The translations under genes were made by a program, and so were the position numbers. The notes under the pieces are model-generated. The model searched no databases. It worked only from the letters and a program-made list of their open reading frames with translations, and was not told the DNA's origin. DNA of 39,329 nt, taken from positions 1 through 39,329 of the forward strand of contig JAAFJL010000031.1 of assembly GCA_013298865.1 (NCBI GenBank), given 5' to 3'. Shown one piece after another: positions 1 through 6,493 of this stretch. Position 1 is the stretch's first letter; each line of letters begins with the position of its first letter. Source of the stretch: Cytophagales bacterium (GTDB taxonomy: Bacteria; Bacteroidota; Bacteroidia; Cytophagales; Spirosomataceae).

Positions 1-128
1 GAAGTATCTCCTGCTGCATACGCACTATTTGCGGATGCTATTAAGGCTCTTAATTCTCCGCCTCCTCCACCAACTTCTATTTGTTCTTGGTTGCTAAGCA
101 GGTGTTCTGTTGATGTTAAATTTTCCAT
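1..128 (-). CDS. Partial small peptide with oligoglycine leader motif
   Basis: The ATG is at 128 and the reading frame runs off the left edge, so only 42 codons are visible. The N-terminus MENLTSTEHLLSNQEQIEV is followed by five glycines (residues 20-24) and then an Ala/Ser-rich segment beginning ELRALIASANSAYAAGD. A glycine pair after an amphipathic leader is what C39-peptidase exporters cut, and such an exporter ends 55 bases upstream on the same strand, so this is probably an exported peptide made from the same transcript. No Cys is visible in the part seen. I do not recognise a family, and the C-terminus lies outside the window. Confidence 0.6.
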   Translation of the reverse strand, partial: MENLTSTEHLLSNQEQIEVGGGGGELRALIASANSAYAAGDT

Positions 129-183
129 GTAGCTAAAGGGGTTTGTTTAAGTTTAGAAATAATTGTTATGTTACTAAAGTCCC

Positions 184-2379
184 CTACGCTACCATCTGGT
201 ACGGTTGGGTTTCTTCTACGTCTATACCGAATTGTTGATTCCATAGTTTGGTATAGTTGCCTTCTGGATATCTGAGGAGGTCTTTGTGCGTGCCTTCTTC
301 TACCAATTTACCTTCTTTCAAGACCAATATCTTATCTGCGTTCTTGATGGTACTGAGTCTGTGGGCAATGATTATGACAGTTTTTTCTAATTGTCTCAGT
401 GTGGCAATCGTTCTTTGGACAAATTGTTCTGAGACCGAATCCAATGCAGAAGTGGCTTCGTCCAGAATCAATACTTCTGGGTTTTTGTATAAAGCTCTCG
501 CAATAGCGATGCGTTGTTTTTGTCCACCTGATAGGTTTGCGCCGTTTTCGCCTACATAAGCAGCGAATCCGCCTGGCATTTTTTCTACAAAATCAGTAAT
601 GCCGAGCATCTGACAAATTCCGAGAATCCTTTGCATATCGGGGTTATAGTCTCCGAGGGCAATATTGTCGATGATATTTCCTGCAAATAAATCGGTCTGT
701 TGTGGCACTACGCTTACCATTTGGCGAAGGCTCTCATTTTTGATATGCTTAATATCGTAGCCTCCAATATAAATACTACCCGATTGTAATTTATAGAGAT
801 TTTGCAACAAAGACATCAACGTTGATTTACCCGAACCACTTTCTCCTACTACGGCGGTGATTTTTCCTCTCGGAATTTCCAAGCTCAAATCTGCAAAGAC
901 ATTCACTCTTGAACCATAACGGAAAGCGACATTTTTGAAACGGACATCACCTACTAATTCCTTCGTGAGAGCGACTTTATTCTCGGTTTCTTCTCTTTCC
1001 AAATCCATGATTTCAAAAAGTCTATCGGCAGCAATCAGAGCATCTTGTACGGTTTTATTCATGGTAATTAAACTACTGGCTGGTCCCGTGAAATAGCCAA
1101 TCAATGAATAAAACGACAATAGTTCTCCTGGAGTTAGTTCATTGTCGATTACCAAAGCCGAACCAGACCACAACAAAATGATGGTGAACAAACGTGAAAT
1201 CATTTCCGAAGCATTTCCCGAATACATAGACGTTACGCCCGCAGTGTAGATATTTTTGAGTAATTCTATAAAACGAGTTTCGGTCTTTAGGTTAGCGTGT
1301 TCTTCTACCCCAAAACGCTTGATAGTTGCTGCACCTGTGATGGATTCTACCAATTGGGTTTCCAAATCGGCAGAGTTTTCCATGAGTTTACGTTGTAATT
1401 TTCTGTTGATTTTATTCGTGATATAATACACCAAACCATACAAAGGAATCACGGCGAGCATCATCAGGGCTAATTTCCAGTAATAGGTAAACATCAACAT
1501 AAACGAAAACATGATAATGAAAACATTCACTACTAAATTCAAGGCTACATCATTGATAAAAACTCGAATCTTGACGGCATCGTTTACCCGTGAGATAATT
1601 TCTCCTACTCGCATGGTATCAAAAAACTGCTGTGGGAGCTTCATGAGGTGTTTATAGTACCCCAAAATTAACTGTGCGTCAATTTTCTGCCCTGTTTTCA
1701 AGGCAAAAACTGTTTTCATTGAACCAATAAAAACCTGAAAAATCAGTAAGGCAATCATCGTGAGGCTCAAAAGTGTCAATAAATTTTTATTGCCTTCTAT
1801 GATGACGTTATCCGTGATTTTCTGAATATAAATAGAAGTCGAAAGCCCCAGAATGGTATAAAGTGCCGCTCCGAAAAGGGCTTGCAACATCACTGTTTTA
1901 TGCGGAGAAATCAAAAACCAAAAACGCTGAACGTTCGATACTTTTTCGTTTCCTTTATGAAATTTGTCTTCATCTGGCAACAATAATATCAAAACACCAG
2001 TCCATTCTTTTTTGAATTCTTCATGTGTTTTTTTATGAATTCGTCCATCACCTGGATCCATAATCGTGACATATTTTTCATCATAATCATAGATAACCAC
2101 GTAGTGATGAAGTACTTCCTTCACGATTACGTGGGCAATTGCAGGTTTAGGGATTTTCGGGAGACTCTCGAAAGTTCCTCGAACGCCCTTTGCCTGATAG
2201 CCCAGTTTTTCGGCGGCTTCAATCATTCCCAAAACATTTGTACCTTTTTTATCGGTACTCGCAAACTGGCGAATTTTAGCAATTGGCAATTTCAGCCCGT
2301 AATGGGTCGATATAGAGGCAAGACAAGCCGCACCACAATCAGTGATGTCATGTTGTTTGATTTTGATTCCTTTTTTCAT
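184..2379 (-). CDS. C39-peptidase-containing ABC exporter (PCAT)
   Basis: This inner-membrane exporter cuts double-glycine leaders from peptides while secreting them. The protein is 731 residues, normal for the family. Residues 1-130 are a C39 cysteine protease: Q9, catalytic C15 in DCGAACL, H92 in HHYVV and D108 in DPG are all present, so the protease looks active. A transmembrane domain spans roughly 160-440. The ATPase domain has Walker A GESGSGKST (512-520), signature LSGGQ (616-620) and VLILDEATSALD. The gene follows the HlyD-type adaptor by 120 bases and precedes a small glycine-motif peptide, so the three probably share promoter 3855-3899. Its likely substrates are the many GG-leader peptides in this window. 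Together with the adaptor and the TolC-type protein (17177-18670) it would form a three-part export line. Confidence 0.95.
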   Translation of the reverse strand: MKKGIKIKQHDITDCGAACLASISTHYGLKLPIAKIRQFASTDKKGTNVLGMIEAAEKLGYQAKGVRGTFESLPKIPKPAIAHVIVKEVLHHYVVIYDYDEKYVTIMDPGDGRIHKKTHEEFKKEWTGVLILLLPDEDKFHKGNEKVSNVQRFWFLISPHKTVMLQALFGAALYTILGLSTSIYIQKITDNVIIEGNKNLLTLLSLTMIALLIFQVFIGSMKTVFALKTGQKIDAQLILGYYKHLMKLPQQFFDTMRVGEIISRVNDAVKIRVFINDVALNLVVNVFIIMFSFMLMFTYYWKLALMMLAVIPLYGLVYYITNKINRKLQRKLMENSADLETQLVESITGAATIKRFGVEEHANLKTETRFIELLKNIYTAGVTSMYSGNASEMISRLFTIILLWSGSALVIDNELTPGELLSFYSLIGYFTGPASSLITMNKTVQDALIAADRLFEIMDLEREETENKVALTKELVGDVRFKNVAFRYGSRVNVFADLSLEIPRGKITAVVGESGSGKSTLMSLLQNLYKLQSGSIYIGGYDIKHIKNESLRQMVSVVPQQTDLFAGNIIDNIALGDYNPDMQRILGICQMLGITDFVEKMPGGFAAYVGENGANLSGGQKQRIAIARALYKNPEVLILDEATSALDSVSEQFVQRTIATLRQLEKTVIIIAHRLSTIKNADKILVLKEGKLVEEGTHKDLLRYPEGNYTKLWNQQFGIDVEETQPYQMVA

Positions 2380-2417
2380 GAGAATTGACTGTTTAAAATT
2401 AGTTTAGAGTACAGAGT

Positions 2418-2496
2418 AAAAATGTACTAAGTATTAAGTACCAGATATTAAGAATTGACATCGACTTAGGACTTAATACATAATACTTAGTACAAA
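2418..2496. repeat. Imperfect inverted repeat of TAAGTATTAAGTAC words
   Basis: The gap between the adaptor and exporter genes carries tgtactaagtattaagtac on the left and its degenerate reverse complement (acttaatacataatactta, then gtac) on the right. The same words recur at 3716-3836 on the other side of the adaptor gene. It could fold as a weak hairpin in the mRNA between the two cistrons. Confidence 0.6.
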
Positions 2497-2499
2497 ATC

Positions 2500-3693
2500 T
2501 TACTGCTTCGCTACCTTAGTTAATACCGTGGCTTCTGCCAGTTTTGGGTTCACCCAATCATCCACTTTGTCGTACAATAATTGGTAAAGTGTTCTTTCTG
2601 TTACCACAAATCTGGCTCTAATGGTCATTCCTTTTTTGATTTTACCAATGTATCCGCTTTTTAAGTGAAGTTCTTTGGTTGCCAAAAGACATTTCACCCT
2701 GAAAACAGGTTGGTCGTTCATCATTACAAAGTCATTGGCAACATCCACAATCTGTCCTTTTGCTAATCCCCAATCGTTGTAGTTAAAGGCATCAATTTGC
2801 ATCTTTACATTCATATCTTTTTTCAGGAAACCGATGTCATTTGGGCGTACGTAGCATTCTACCAATAAATTAGAATCTGGTGAAATTATACCTAAAGATT
2901 CTCCCGCTTGCAGGTACGAACCCACATATTTACCAGCCAATTGCTGCACTGTACCAGACACTGGAGCTTTGATGGTATAGAGTTCTTTTTCTTCAATAAT
3001 CTGATTGCGTTGTGCTTCCAATTCAGAGATACTGATTCGGTGCGAGTTCAATTCTCCTTGCCATTGGCTCAATTGGCGTTCTATTGCCGAACGGTATTCA
3101 GCAATAAGACGATTGTAGGCATAGTCTTTTTCGTCGTATTCTCGCATGGCAATCACTTTTTGTTCATATAACTTGCGGTCAACGTCTAATTCTTTTTTGA
3201 TTTTACGTTGCTGCTGGAGGTTCTCCATTAATTGATATTTGAACTGACTAAACTGCTGGGCATACAATGTCGATTTCAAAGATTTTACGCTGAAAATAGA
3301 AGCCGAATCTAACACAGACAGTATCGAAAGATCATGAATAAGGTTTTGCTTTTCTACGGTCTGAAAATCATTCAAACGTAGCTTGCTATCAAGCATATCT
3401 GTCTTGAGGCTGTACAGAATTTGTCCTTCTTGCACGGTTTGATTTTCTTTCACTTTTACCGAAGAAAGTGTCCCTGAAATAAGTGGTTTTAGCTCATTGC
3501 GTTCGGCAACGGTACGAATTATACCAGGACTTTGTACGGAGACGTCAACCTTAATAAAAGGCAACGATACAAATACCAGCAATAATGCCAGCATAGCAGA
3601 AGTGTAAATGATTTGACTACGAACCGTCACTTTGGGCATATACGCCTCCGAAGTATTCTCGACGATTTCAGCAGGAAACAACTGAGTTTGCAT
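2500..3693 (-). CDS. HlyD-family membrane fusion (periplasmic adaptor) protein
   Basis: This adaptor should join the C39 ABC exporter in the inner membrane to a TolC-type channel. The 397-residue protein has a cytoplasmic N-terminus, one membrane segment at about 28-47, a first half-lipoyl region (SPGIIRTVAERNELKPLISG), a long Gln/Glu/Arg-rich coiled coil (about 100-230), a second half-lipoyl motif (YTIKAPVSGTVQQL) and a C-terminal beta-barrel. Length and order are typical of HlyD proteins paired with bacteriocin exporters. It is the first gene after promoter 3855-3899. The 5' untranslated region of about 150 bases contains a word-type inverted repeat, and CTCTAAAC lies just before the ATG. 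Confidence 0.92.
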   Translation of the reverse strand: MQTQLFPAEIVENTSEAYMPKVTVRSQIIYTSAMLALLLVFVSLPFIKVDVSVQSPGIIRTVAERNELKPLISGTLSSVKVKENQTVQEGQILYSLKTDMLDSKLRLNDFQTVEKQNLIHDLSILSVLDSASIFSVKSLKSTLYAQQFSQFKYQLMENLQQQRKIKKELDVDRKLYEQKVIAMREYDEKDYAYNRLIAEYRSAIERQLSQWQGELNSHRISISELEAQRNQIIEEKELYTIKAPVSGTVQQLAGKYVGSYLQAGESLGIISPDSNLLVECYVRPNDIGFLKKDMNVKMQIDAFNYNDWGLAKGQIVDVANDFVMMNDQPVFRVKCLLATKELHLKSGYIGKIKKGMTIRARFVVTERTLYQLLYDKVDDWVNPKLAEATVLTKVAKQ

Positions 3694-3715
3694 AGTTTAG
3701 AGATGTTTAGGTTTT

Positions 3716-3836
3716 ACATAAGTATCAAGTACGAGGTATTAAGGATTAAGAAATCAGTCTCTCAAACCGTTTTGTATTTAAAACTTAGGAACGGGACATC
3801 GCCCACTTAATACCTAAGACTCAATACATAATACTT
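3716..3836. repeat. Imperfect inverted repeat in the adaptor-gene 5' leader
   Basis: Words related to aagtatcaagtacgaggtat on the left pair with acttaatacctaagactcaa and ataatactt on the right. The element lies between the promoter at 3855-3899 and the adaptor start, so it would be transcribed as an RNA hairpin in the leader. It shares its words with 2418-2496. Confidence 0.55.
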
Positions 3837-3854
3837 TACTCTACTTTCACAGTT

Positions 3855-3899
3855 CAAAAATGCTGGAAAAATCTGTCTTAGTGAAAAAAATTACACCAA
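3855..3899 (-). promoter_or_regulatory. Shared regulon promoter P1 (HlyD-C39 exporter)
   Basis: Reading the minus strand, TTGGTGTAA (3899-3891) is followed by an AT-rich stretch and a -7 box CATTTTTG (3862-3855). The first base of TTGG lies 41 bases before the TTTG. A GTCC sits 18 bases further upstream. There is no -33 TTTG. Four other promoters in the window have the same layout (11659-11703, 13040-13084, 14781-14825, 20516-20560). It sits just downstream of a terminator (3951-3986), as expected for a new transcript. Confidence 0.8.
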
Positions 3900-3950
3900 C
3901 AGGGTGATTGTGAGGACGTATTGTTTTGAATGAGAAAATGAAAAAATAAA

Positions 3951-3986
3951 CAATAAAAAACCCGACGAGCAATGCCTGTCGGGTTT
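3951..3986 (-). terminator. Rho-independent terminator of the peptide-gene cluster
   Basis: On the minus strand AAACCCGAC pairs perfectly with GTCGGGTTT (9 bp, 11-base loop) and runs into TTTTTTATTG. It lies 37 bases after the stop of the last peptide gene (4024-4173) and insulates it from promoter 3855-3899. Confidence 0.9.
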
Positions 3987-4023
3987 GTGTCATACCTCTA
4001 AACCTATGTTTCTTTGATGTTTT

Positions 4024-4173
4024 TTATACCTGCGGAGAGCCATTACTTGTAGCTAATCTGTATAGCTCATACACTACCGCCCAGAAACCTCCACCCTTTG
4101 TTTCTGCTTTCTCAGTATTTTTCAATTCAGCTACTTCCTTAATTTCACTGACTTTGTTCTTCAAATTTTTCAT
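4024..4173 (-). CDS. Small GG-leader peptide, Cys-free core
   Basis: A 49-residue product. The highly charged leader starts MKNLKNKVSEIKEVAELKN and ends in GGG at 27-29. The short aromatic core begins FWAVVYELYRLATSNG. There is no Cys in the core, so it is unlike the lanthipeptide-type precursors upstream. It is the last gene of the minus-strand peptide cluster, before a strong terminator. I infer a substrate of the C39 exporter, possibly an unmodified bacteriocin-like or signalling peptide. I do not recognise its family. Confidence 0.7.
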   Translation of the reverse strand: MKNLKNKVSEIKEVAELKNTEKAETKGGGFWAVVYELYRLATSNGSPQV

Positions 4174-4202
4174 GTTAAATATTTGTTAAAAGGTTGATAA
4201 TT

Positions 4203-4352
4203 TTACTTCCAGAGATTTTCAAAAGTCATTACAGAACTTCCCAAAATGGTAGTTTGTGGCTTGAAAATTCTGCTTCCGCCTTCTACATTCAAAAGTTCTT
4301 CATAAGACAATTCTTGTAATCCTGTTGCCTCTAATTTTTGTTTACTTTTCAT
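4203..4352 (-). CDS. Small GG-leader peptide
   Basis: A 49-residue product. The leader MKSKQKLEATGLQELSYEEL continues to VEGG (GG at 25-26), which fits the Leu-spaced pattern of peptidase-cleaved leaders. The core begins SRIFKPQTTILGSSVMTFEN, has no Cys, and is Ser/Thr rich. It starts 29 bases upstream of the next peptide gene on the same strand. No family is recognised; its role as a C39-exporter substrate is inferred from the leader and position. Confidence 0.7.
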   Translation of the reverse strand: MKSKQKLEATGLQELSYEELLNVEGGSRIFKPQTTILGSSVMTFENLWK

Positions 4353-4379
4353 GATTGTTGTTTTTTACCAAATTGATAG

Positions 4380-4480
4380 TAGCACACGGATTACACTGAT
4401 GCAAGCAACACAGATTTATACGGATAAAATTAAAAATCTGTTTAAATCCGTGCTTGGAAATCCGTATTATCCGTGTGCTA
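4380..4480. repeat. Inverted repeat of TAGCACACGGAT words
   Basis: tagcacacggatta on the left matches the reverse complement of atccgtgtgcta on the right, with internal copies of the same word (atttatacggat, aaatccgtgct, aaatccgtatt). It fills the gap between two peptide genes and could act as an mRNA processing or attenuation hairpin. Confidence 0.65.
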
Positions 4481-4497
4481 ATTAGACCAGCTCATAT

Positions 4498-4623
4498 TTA
4501 CACAAAATATGTAAATCCCCAAGCTAATTTGTCGAATTCTTCTTCTGAACGAACATCAGCATGGATATTCAATTCTTCTTGAAAGTCTTCAAAATGTTCA
4601 ATTTCTGCCACTTTAGTTTCCAT
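4498..4623 (-). CDS. Small acidic protein in peptide cluster
   Basis: A 41-residue, very acidic product (METKVAEIEHFEDFQEEL, later SEEEFDKLAWGFTYFV). There is no double glycine and no Cys, so it does not look like the neighbouring precursors. It starts 30 bases after the preceding precursor gene and is followed by an inverted repeat. Its acidity recalls the 45-residue product of 16918-17055, the other small protein in the locus without a GG motif. It might be an immunity or accessory peptide; the function is unknown. Confidence 0.6.
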   Translation of the reverse strand: METKVAEIEHFEDFQEELNIHADVRSEEEFDKLAWGFTYFV

Positions 4624-4653
4624 GATACGTAAAGTTTAAAAATGAATTGGATT

Positions 4654-4851
4654 TTATATTTGAACAGGAGTTGTAAATGGATCATCTCCTCCACATTGAT
4701 AACACGTATGTGCCACTGAACATACCATTACGCTTGCACCACCAAAAGTGTCTGGCAATTTTTTCCCACCGTTAATGTCTCTTACTTCGTTTTCTCCAAG
4801 ATTAGCAATTGTTGCTTTTGATACCGATAATTTACTTGATTTCTTTTTCAT
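4654..4851 (-). CDS. Lanthipeptide-like precursor peptide A
   Basis: A 65-residue product. The leader MKKKSSKLSVSKATIANL ends in INGG at 26-29, the pattern of Bacteroidota class I lanthipeptide-like precursors. The 36-residue core has three Cys (VMVCSVAHTCYQCGG) and several Ser/Thr, so thioether rings are possible. It is one of five neighbouring precursors whose leaders all end at residue 29. The nearby LanC-like cyclase supports lanthipeptide chemistry, but no LanB dehydratase is present in the window. Confidence 0.85.
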   Translation of the reverse strand: MKKKSSKLSVSKATIANLGENEVRDINGGKKLPDTFGGASVMVCSVAHTCYQCGGDDPFTTPVQI

Positions 4852-4920
4852 GTTTTTGTTGTTTTGAGGTTTGTGAATTCGATGTTTGAAGACCGATTTT
4901 CGATGTTTGTGATTTAAAAA

Positions 4921-5094
4921 TTAAATAGCTGTGATTACGACTGTAAGTACTTTGGTAATCGCAATTGTTTCTTCTCCAGGCATACAGCCGTCCCATGTAC
5001 AGGCTACTCCGCCTTGAATCTGCTGAGTATCAGTACCATTGAGTTTTGAGACTGTCTTTTTGTCCAAAACTAATTTTGCTTGTTTCTTTTTCAT
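4921..5094 (-). CDS. Lanthipeptide-like precursor peptide B
   Basis: A 57-residue product whose leader MKKKQAKLVLDKKTVSKL runs to IQGG, with GG at 28-29. The core has two Cys (VACTWDGCMPGEE) and a hydrophobic Thr-rich tail (IAITKVLTVVITAI). It starts two bases before the stop of the next precursor upstream, so the two are tightly coupled. The Thr/Val/Ile tail resembles that of precursor C (5097-5294), suggesting the two diverged from one duplicated gene. Confidence 0.85.
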   Translation of the reverse strand: MKKKQAKLVLDKKTVSKLNGTDTQQIQGGVACTWDGCMPGEETIAITKVLTVVITAI

Positions 5095-5096
5095 AA

Positions 5097-5294
5097 TTAT
5101 ATGGCAATTGTTGCAACTGCTTTTGTGATTTCAACAGTTAAGACTGTCAAATCACATTGAGCGATAATTAATGACGGACAATATTTACAGCTTCCGTTGG
5201 CAGCTTGTCCACCATTGGCAGAAGCAGCATCAGCATCACTCAATTTTGAGATTGTTTGCTTATCAAGGGCGAGTTTTGAGGGTTTCTTTTTCAT
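5097..5294 (-). CDS. Lanthipeptide-like precursor peptide C
   Basis: A 65-residue product. The leader MKKKPSKLALDKQTISKL leads to ANGG, GG at 28-29. The 36-residue core has three Cys (GSCKYCPSLIIAQCDLT) and ends in a Thr/Val/Ile/Ala-rich tail. Its first 21 bases are identical to those of precursor D immediately upstream, direct evidence of recent tandem duplication. Only 12 bases separate it from that gene. It is presumably exported and cleaved by the C39 exporter. Confidence 0.87.
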   Translation of the reverse strand: MKKKPSKLALDKQTISKLSDADAASANGGQAANGSCKYCPSLIIAQCDLTVLTVEITKAVATIAI

Positions 5295-5306
5295 AGTTAT
5301 TCTTTA

Positions 5307-5468
5307 TTAAAGTGCTGTTAAAATATCTAATGTCATACATTCTGGGCTTTTAGAGCAAAATTTCCAAGAGCATTCAGCAGCACCACCATTGACTCCGTTG
5401 ACTTCAGTTTCGTTTAGATTTGAAATTGTCTTCTTATCCAATTTCAATTTTGAGGGTTTCTTTTTCAT
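5307..5468 (-). CDS. Lanthipeptide-like precursor peptide D
   Basis: A 53-residue product with leader MKKKPSKLKLDKKTISNL and VNGG at 26-29. The 24-residue core carries three Cys (AAECSWKFCSKSPECMT), with Ser next to two of them, and ends LDILTAL. It shares a near-identical start with precursor C. The core opening AAE is shared with precursor E (5498-5743), so the set looks like a duplicated and diversified family whose leader is kept while the core changes. Confidence 0.87.
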   Translation of the reverse strand: MKKKPSKLKLDKKTISNLNETEVNGVNGGAAECSWKFCSKSPECMTLDILTAL

Positions 5469-5497
5469 AGTTAAAAAAGGTTTAGATTAAAAAATAC

Positions 5498-5743
5498 TTA
5501 ACAAATAAGGGTGTAATTACACTCTTTTGTTAGGGTACAAAATTCTGCTGCACCTCCATTGATTGATTTTGCTTCGGTAGCTTCTAAGTTGGCAACAGTT
5601 TGCTTGTCAACTTTCAGTTTTTTAGGTTTAGTTTTCATAAAAATATTTGGAAATGCACCTCCATTAATTGCTCTTGCTTCTGCGTCTTCTAAGTTGGCAA
5701 CGGTTTGCTTACTTACGTTCAATTTTTTGATTTTCGTTTTCAT
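5498..5743 (-). CDS. Lanthipeptide-like precursor E with tandem duplicated leader
   Basis: An 81-residue frame containing two complete leaders: MKTKIKKLNVSKQTVANL to INGG (GG at 28-29), a six-residue stub AFPNIF, then Met36 starting MKTKPKKLKVDKQTVANL to INGG (GG at 63-64). The only real core follows: AAEFCTLTKECNYTLIC, with three Cys. Most simply, two neighbouring precursor genes fused after a deletion removed the first core and the intergenic space. Translation could also start at Met36 (ATG at 5638), giving a normal 46-residue precursor. If the long form is made, the C39 protease could cut it twice. Confidence 0.85.
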   Translation of the reverse strand: MKTKIKKLNVSKQTVANLEDAEARAINGGAFPNIFMKTKPKKLKVDKQTVANLEATEAKSINGGAAEFCTLTKECNYTLIC

Positions 5744-5834
5744 GATATAATGAGTTTAATTGTTTAGAATAAATTATTGCGTTTTTTGTATTGTATTTAA
5801 ACATCAAGCATCGAATAATAAATAACGATATATG

Positions 5835-6017
5835 TTATTTATAAGAAAACTCGGCATCAAACAATGAGGTATCATTGTTCATTCGAGCTTCGTCGATGGC
5901 ATATACGATGTTACGGTTGAAATTATCGGAGATGATTCCGCCTGCGTTGAGAGAGAATAATTCTGTTGTGCTGAGTGCAGACAAGCCAAAGCCTGCCAAG
6001 TTGAAATTTGGTTTCAT
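5835..6017 (-). CDS. Small GG-motif peptide
   Basis: A 60-residue product. The N-terminus MKPNFNLAGFGLSALSTTEL leads to LNAGG at 23-27. The core begins IISDNFNRNIVYAIDEARMN and has no Cys. The leader differs from the lanthipeptide-like set in the same row, so it is a separate peptide type. It is the first gene of the row after the 476-base gap and has CTCTAAAC in the leader before its ATG. The role as an exported peptide is inferred. Confidence 0.65.
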   Translation of the reverse strand: MKPNFNLAGFGLSALSTTELFSLNAGGIISDNFNRNIVYAIDEARMNNDTSLFDAEFSYK

Positions 6018-6105
6018 AATCTTATTAGTTTAGAGAGTTTTACTGAGGTTCTGAGTTTTGATTTTTATTTACAAAACTCTTAATTTTTACTTAATTTTTC
6101 TTTTT

Positions 6106-6270
6106 CTTAGGAAAAGGAATTTAATGATATAGCATTTTTAAACTGATTATTTTTTGTTTAAATCTTTTAACTTTTTTTGCGAATAGCATCGCTATTTAAA
6201 GAAAAAGATAAAAGATTTAGGCAAAAAAGAAGCGTAATAGGAATGCTATATTATTGAATTCCTTTTTCTT
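6106..6270. repeat. Long near-perfect palindrome (about 80-base arms)
   Basis: The outer arms are aaaaggaatttaatgatata and the reverse complement of tatattattgaattcctttt, each followed by gcatt. Similarity continues inwards through taaatctttta/taaaagattta to a centre at aatagcatcgctatt (about 6183-6197). Almost the whole 165-base segment is self-complementary. It is non-coding. It could be a MITE-like foldback insertion, or a very long RNA hairpin at the head of the peptide-gene transcript. Confidence 0.75.
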
Positions 6271-6326
6271 ATTATAAAGATACTACATTCAGTACCCCAA
6301 TTTCAATAGTTAATATTCATCATTTT

Positions 6327-6334
6327 CAAAGGTA
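6327..6334 (-). promoter_or_regulatory. Candidate -7 box for the peptide row
   Basis: The minus strand reads TACCTTTG, a full match to the Bacteroidota TAnnTTTG box, about 310 bases before the first peptide gene (5835-6017). There is no TTGGTGTAA 41 bases upstream and no clear -33 element, so this promoter is not of the shared regulon type. Its transcript would begin just ahead of the long palindrome. Confidence 0.35.
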
Positions 6335-6493
6335 TTTTATAGTAGTTTCTGAGGGTGAAGTAGTTATATTTAACTATATTCAATTATTTGATTATCAAAC
6401 AGTTAAATACAAAATAAATTGTTTAAATAGTGTCGGGTTTAGAACGGGGTGCGTAACCACTGACACCACGGAAGGAACACCCATATTCCATCG

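Larger units (their letters stand above)
6018..6493. other. Gap between M1/ABC gene and peptide row
   Basis: No convincing gene in 476 bases. It contains a long near-palindrome (6106-6270), a TAnnTTTG box (6334-6327) and, close to the stop of the M1/ABC gene, a sequence (6443-6473) with two words found elsewhere in the window: TTCCGTGGTGTCAG (also at 26522-26535) and GTTACGCACCCCGTT (one mismatch at 36868-36882). All are listed separately or under findings. Confidence 0.6.

Noticed and set aside
3855..3920. LytTR-type direct repeats in the shared promoters
   Set aside because: I tried to align the GTCC block with TTGGTGTAA as two direct repeats. The match is poor and offsets differ between promoters (17-19), so the binding protein cannot be named from the site.
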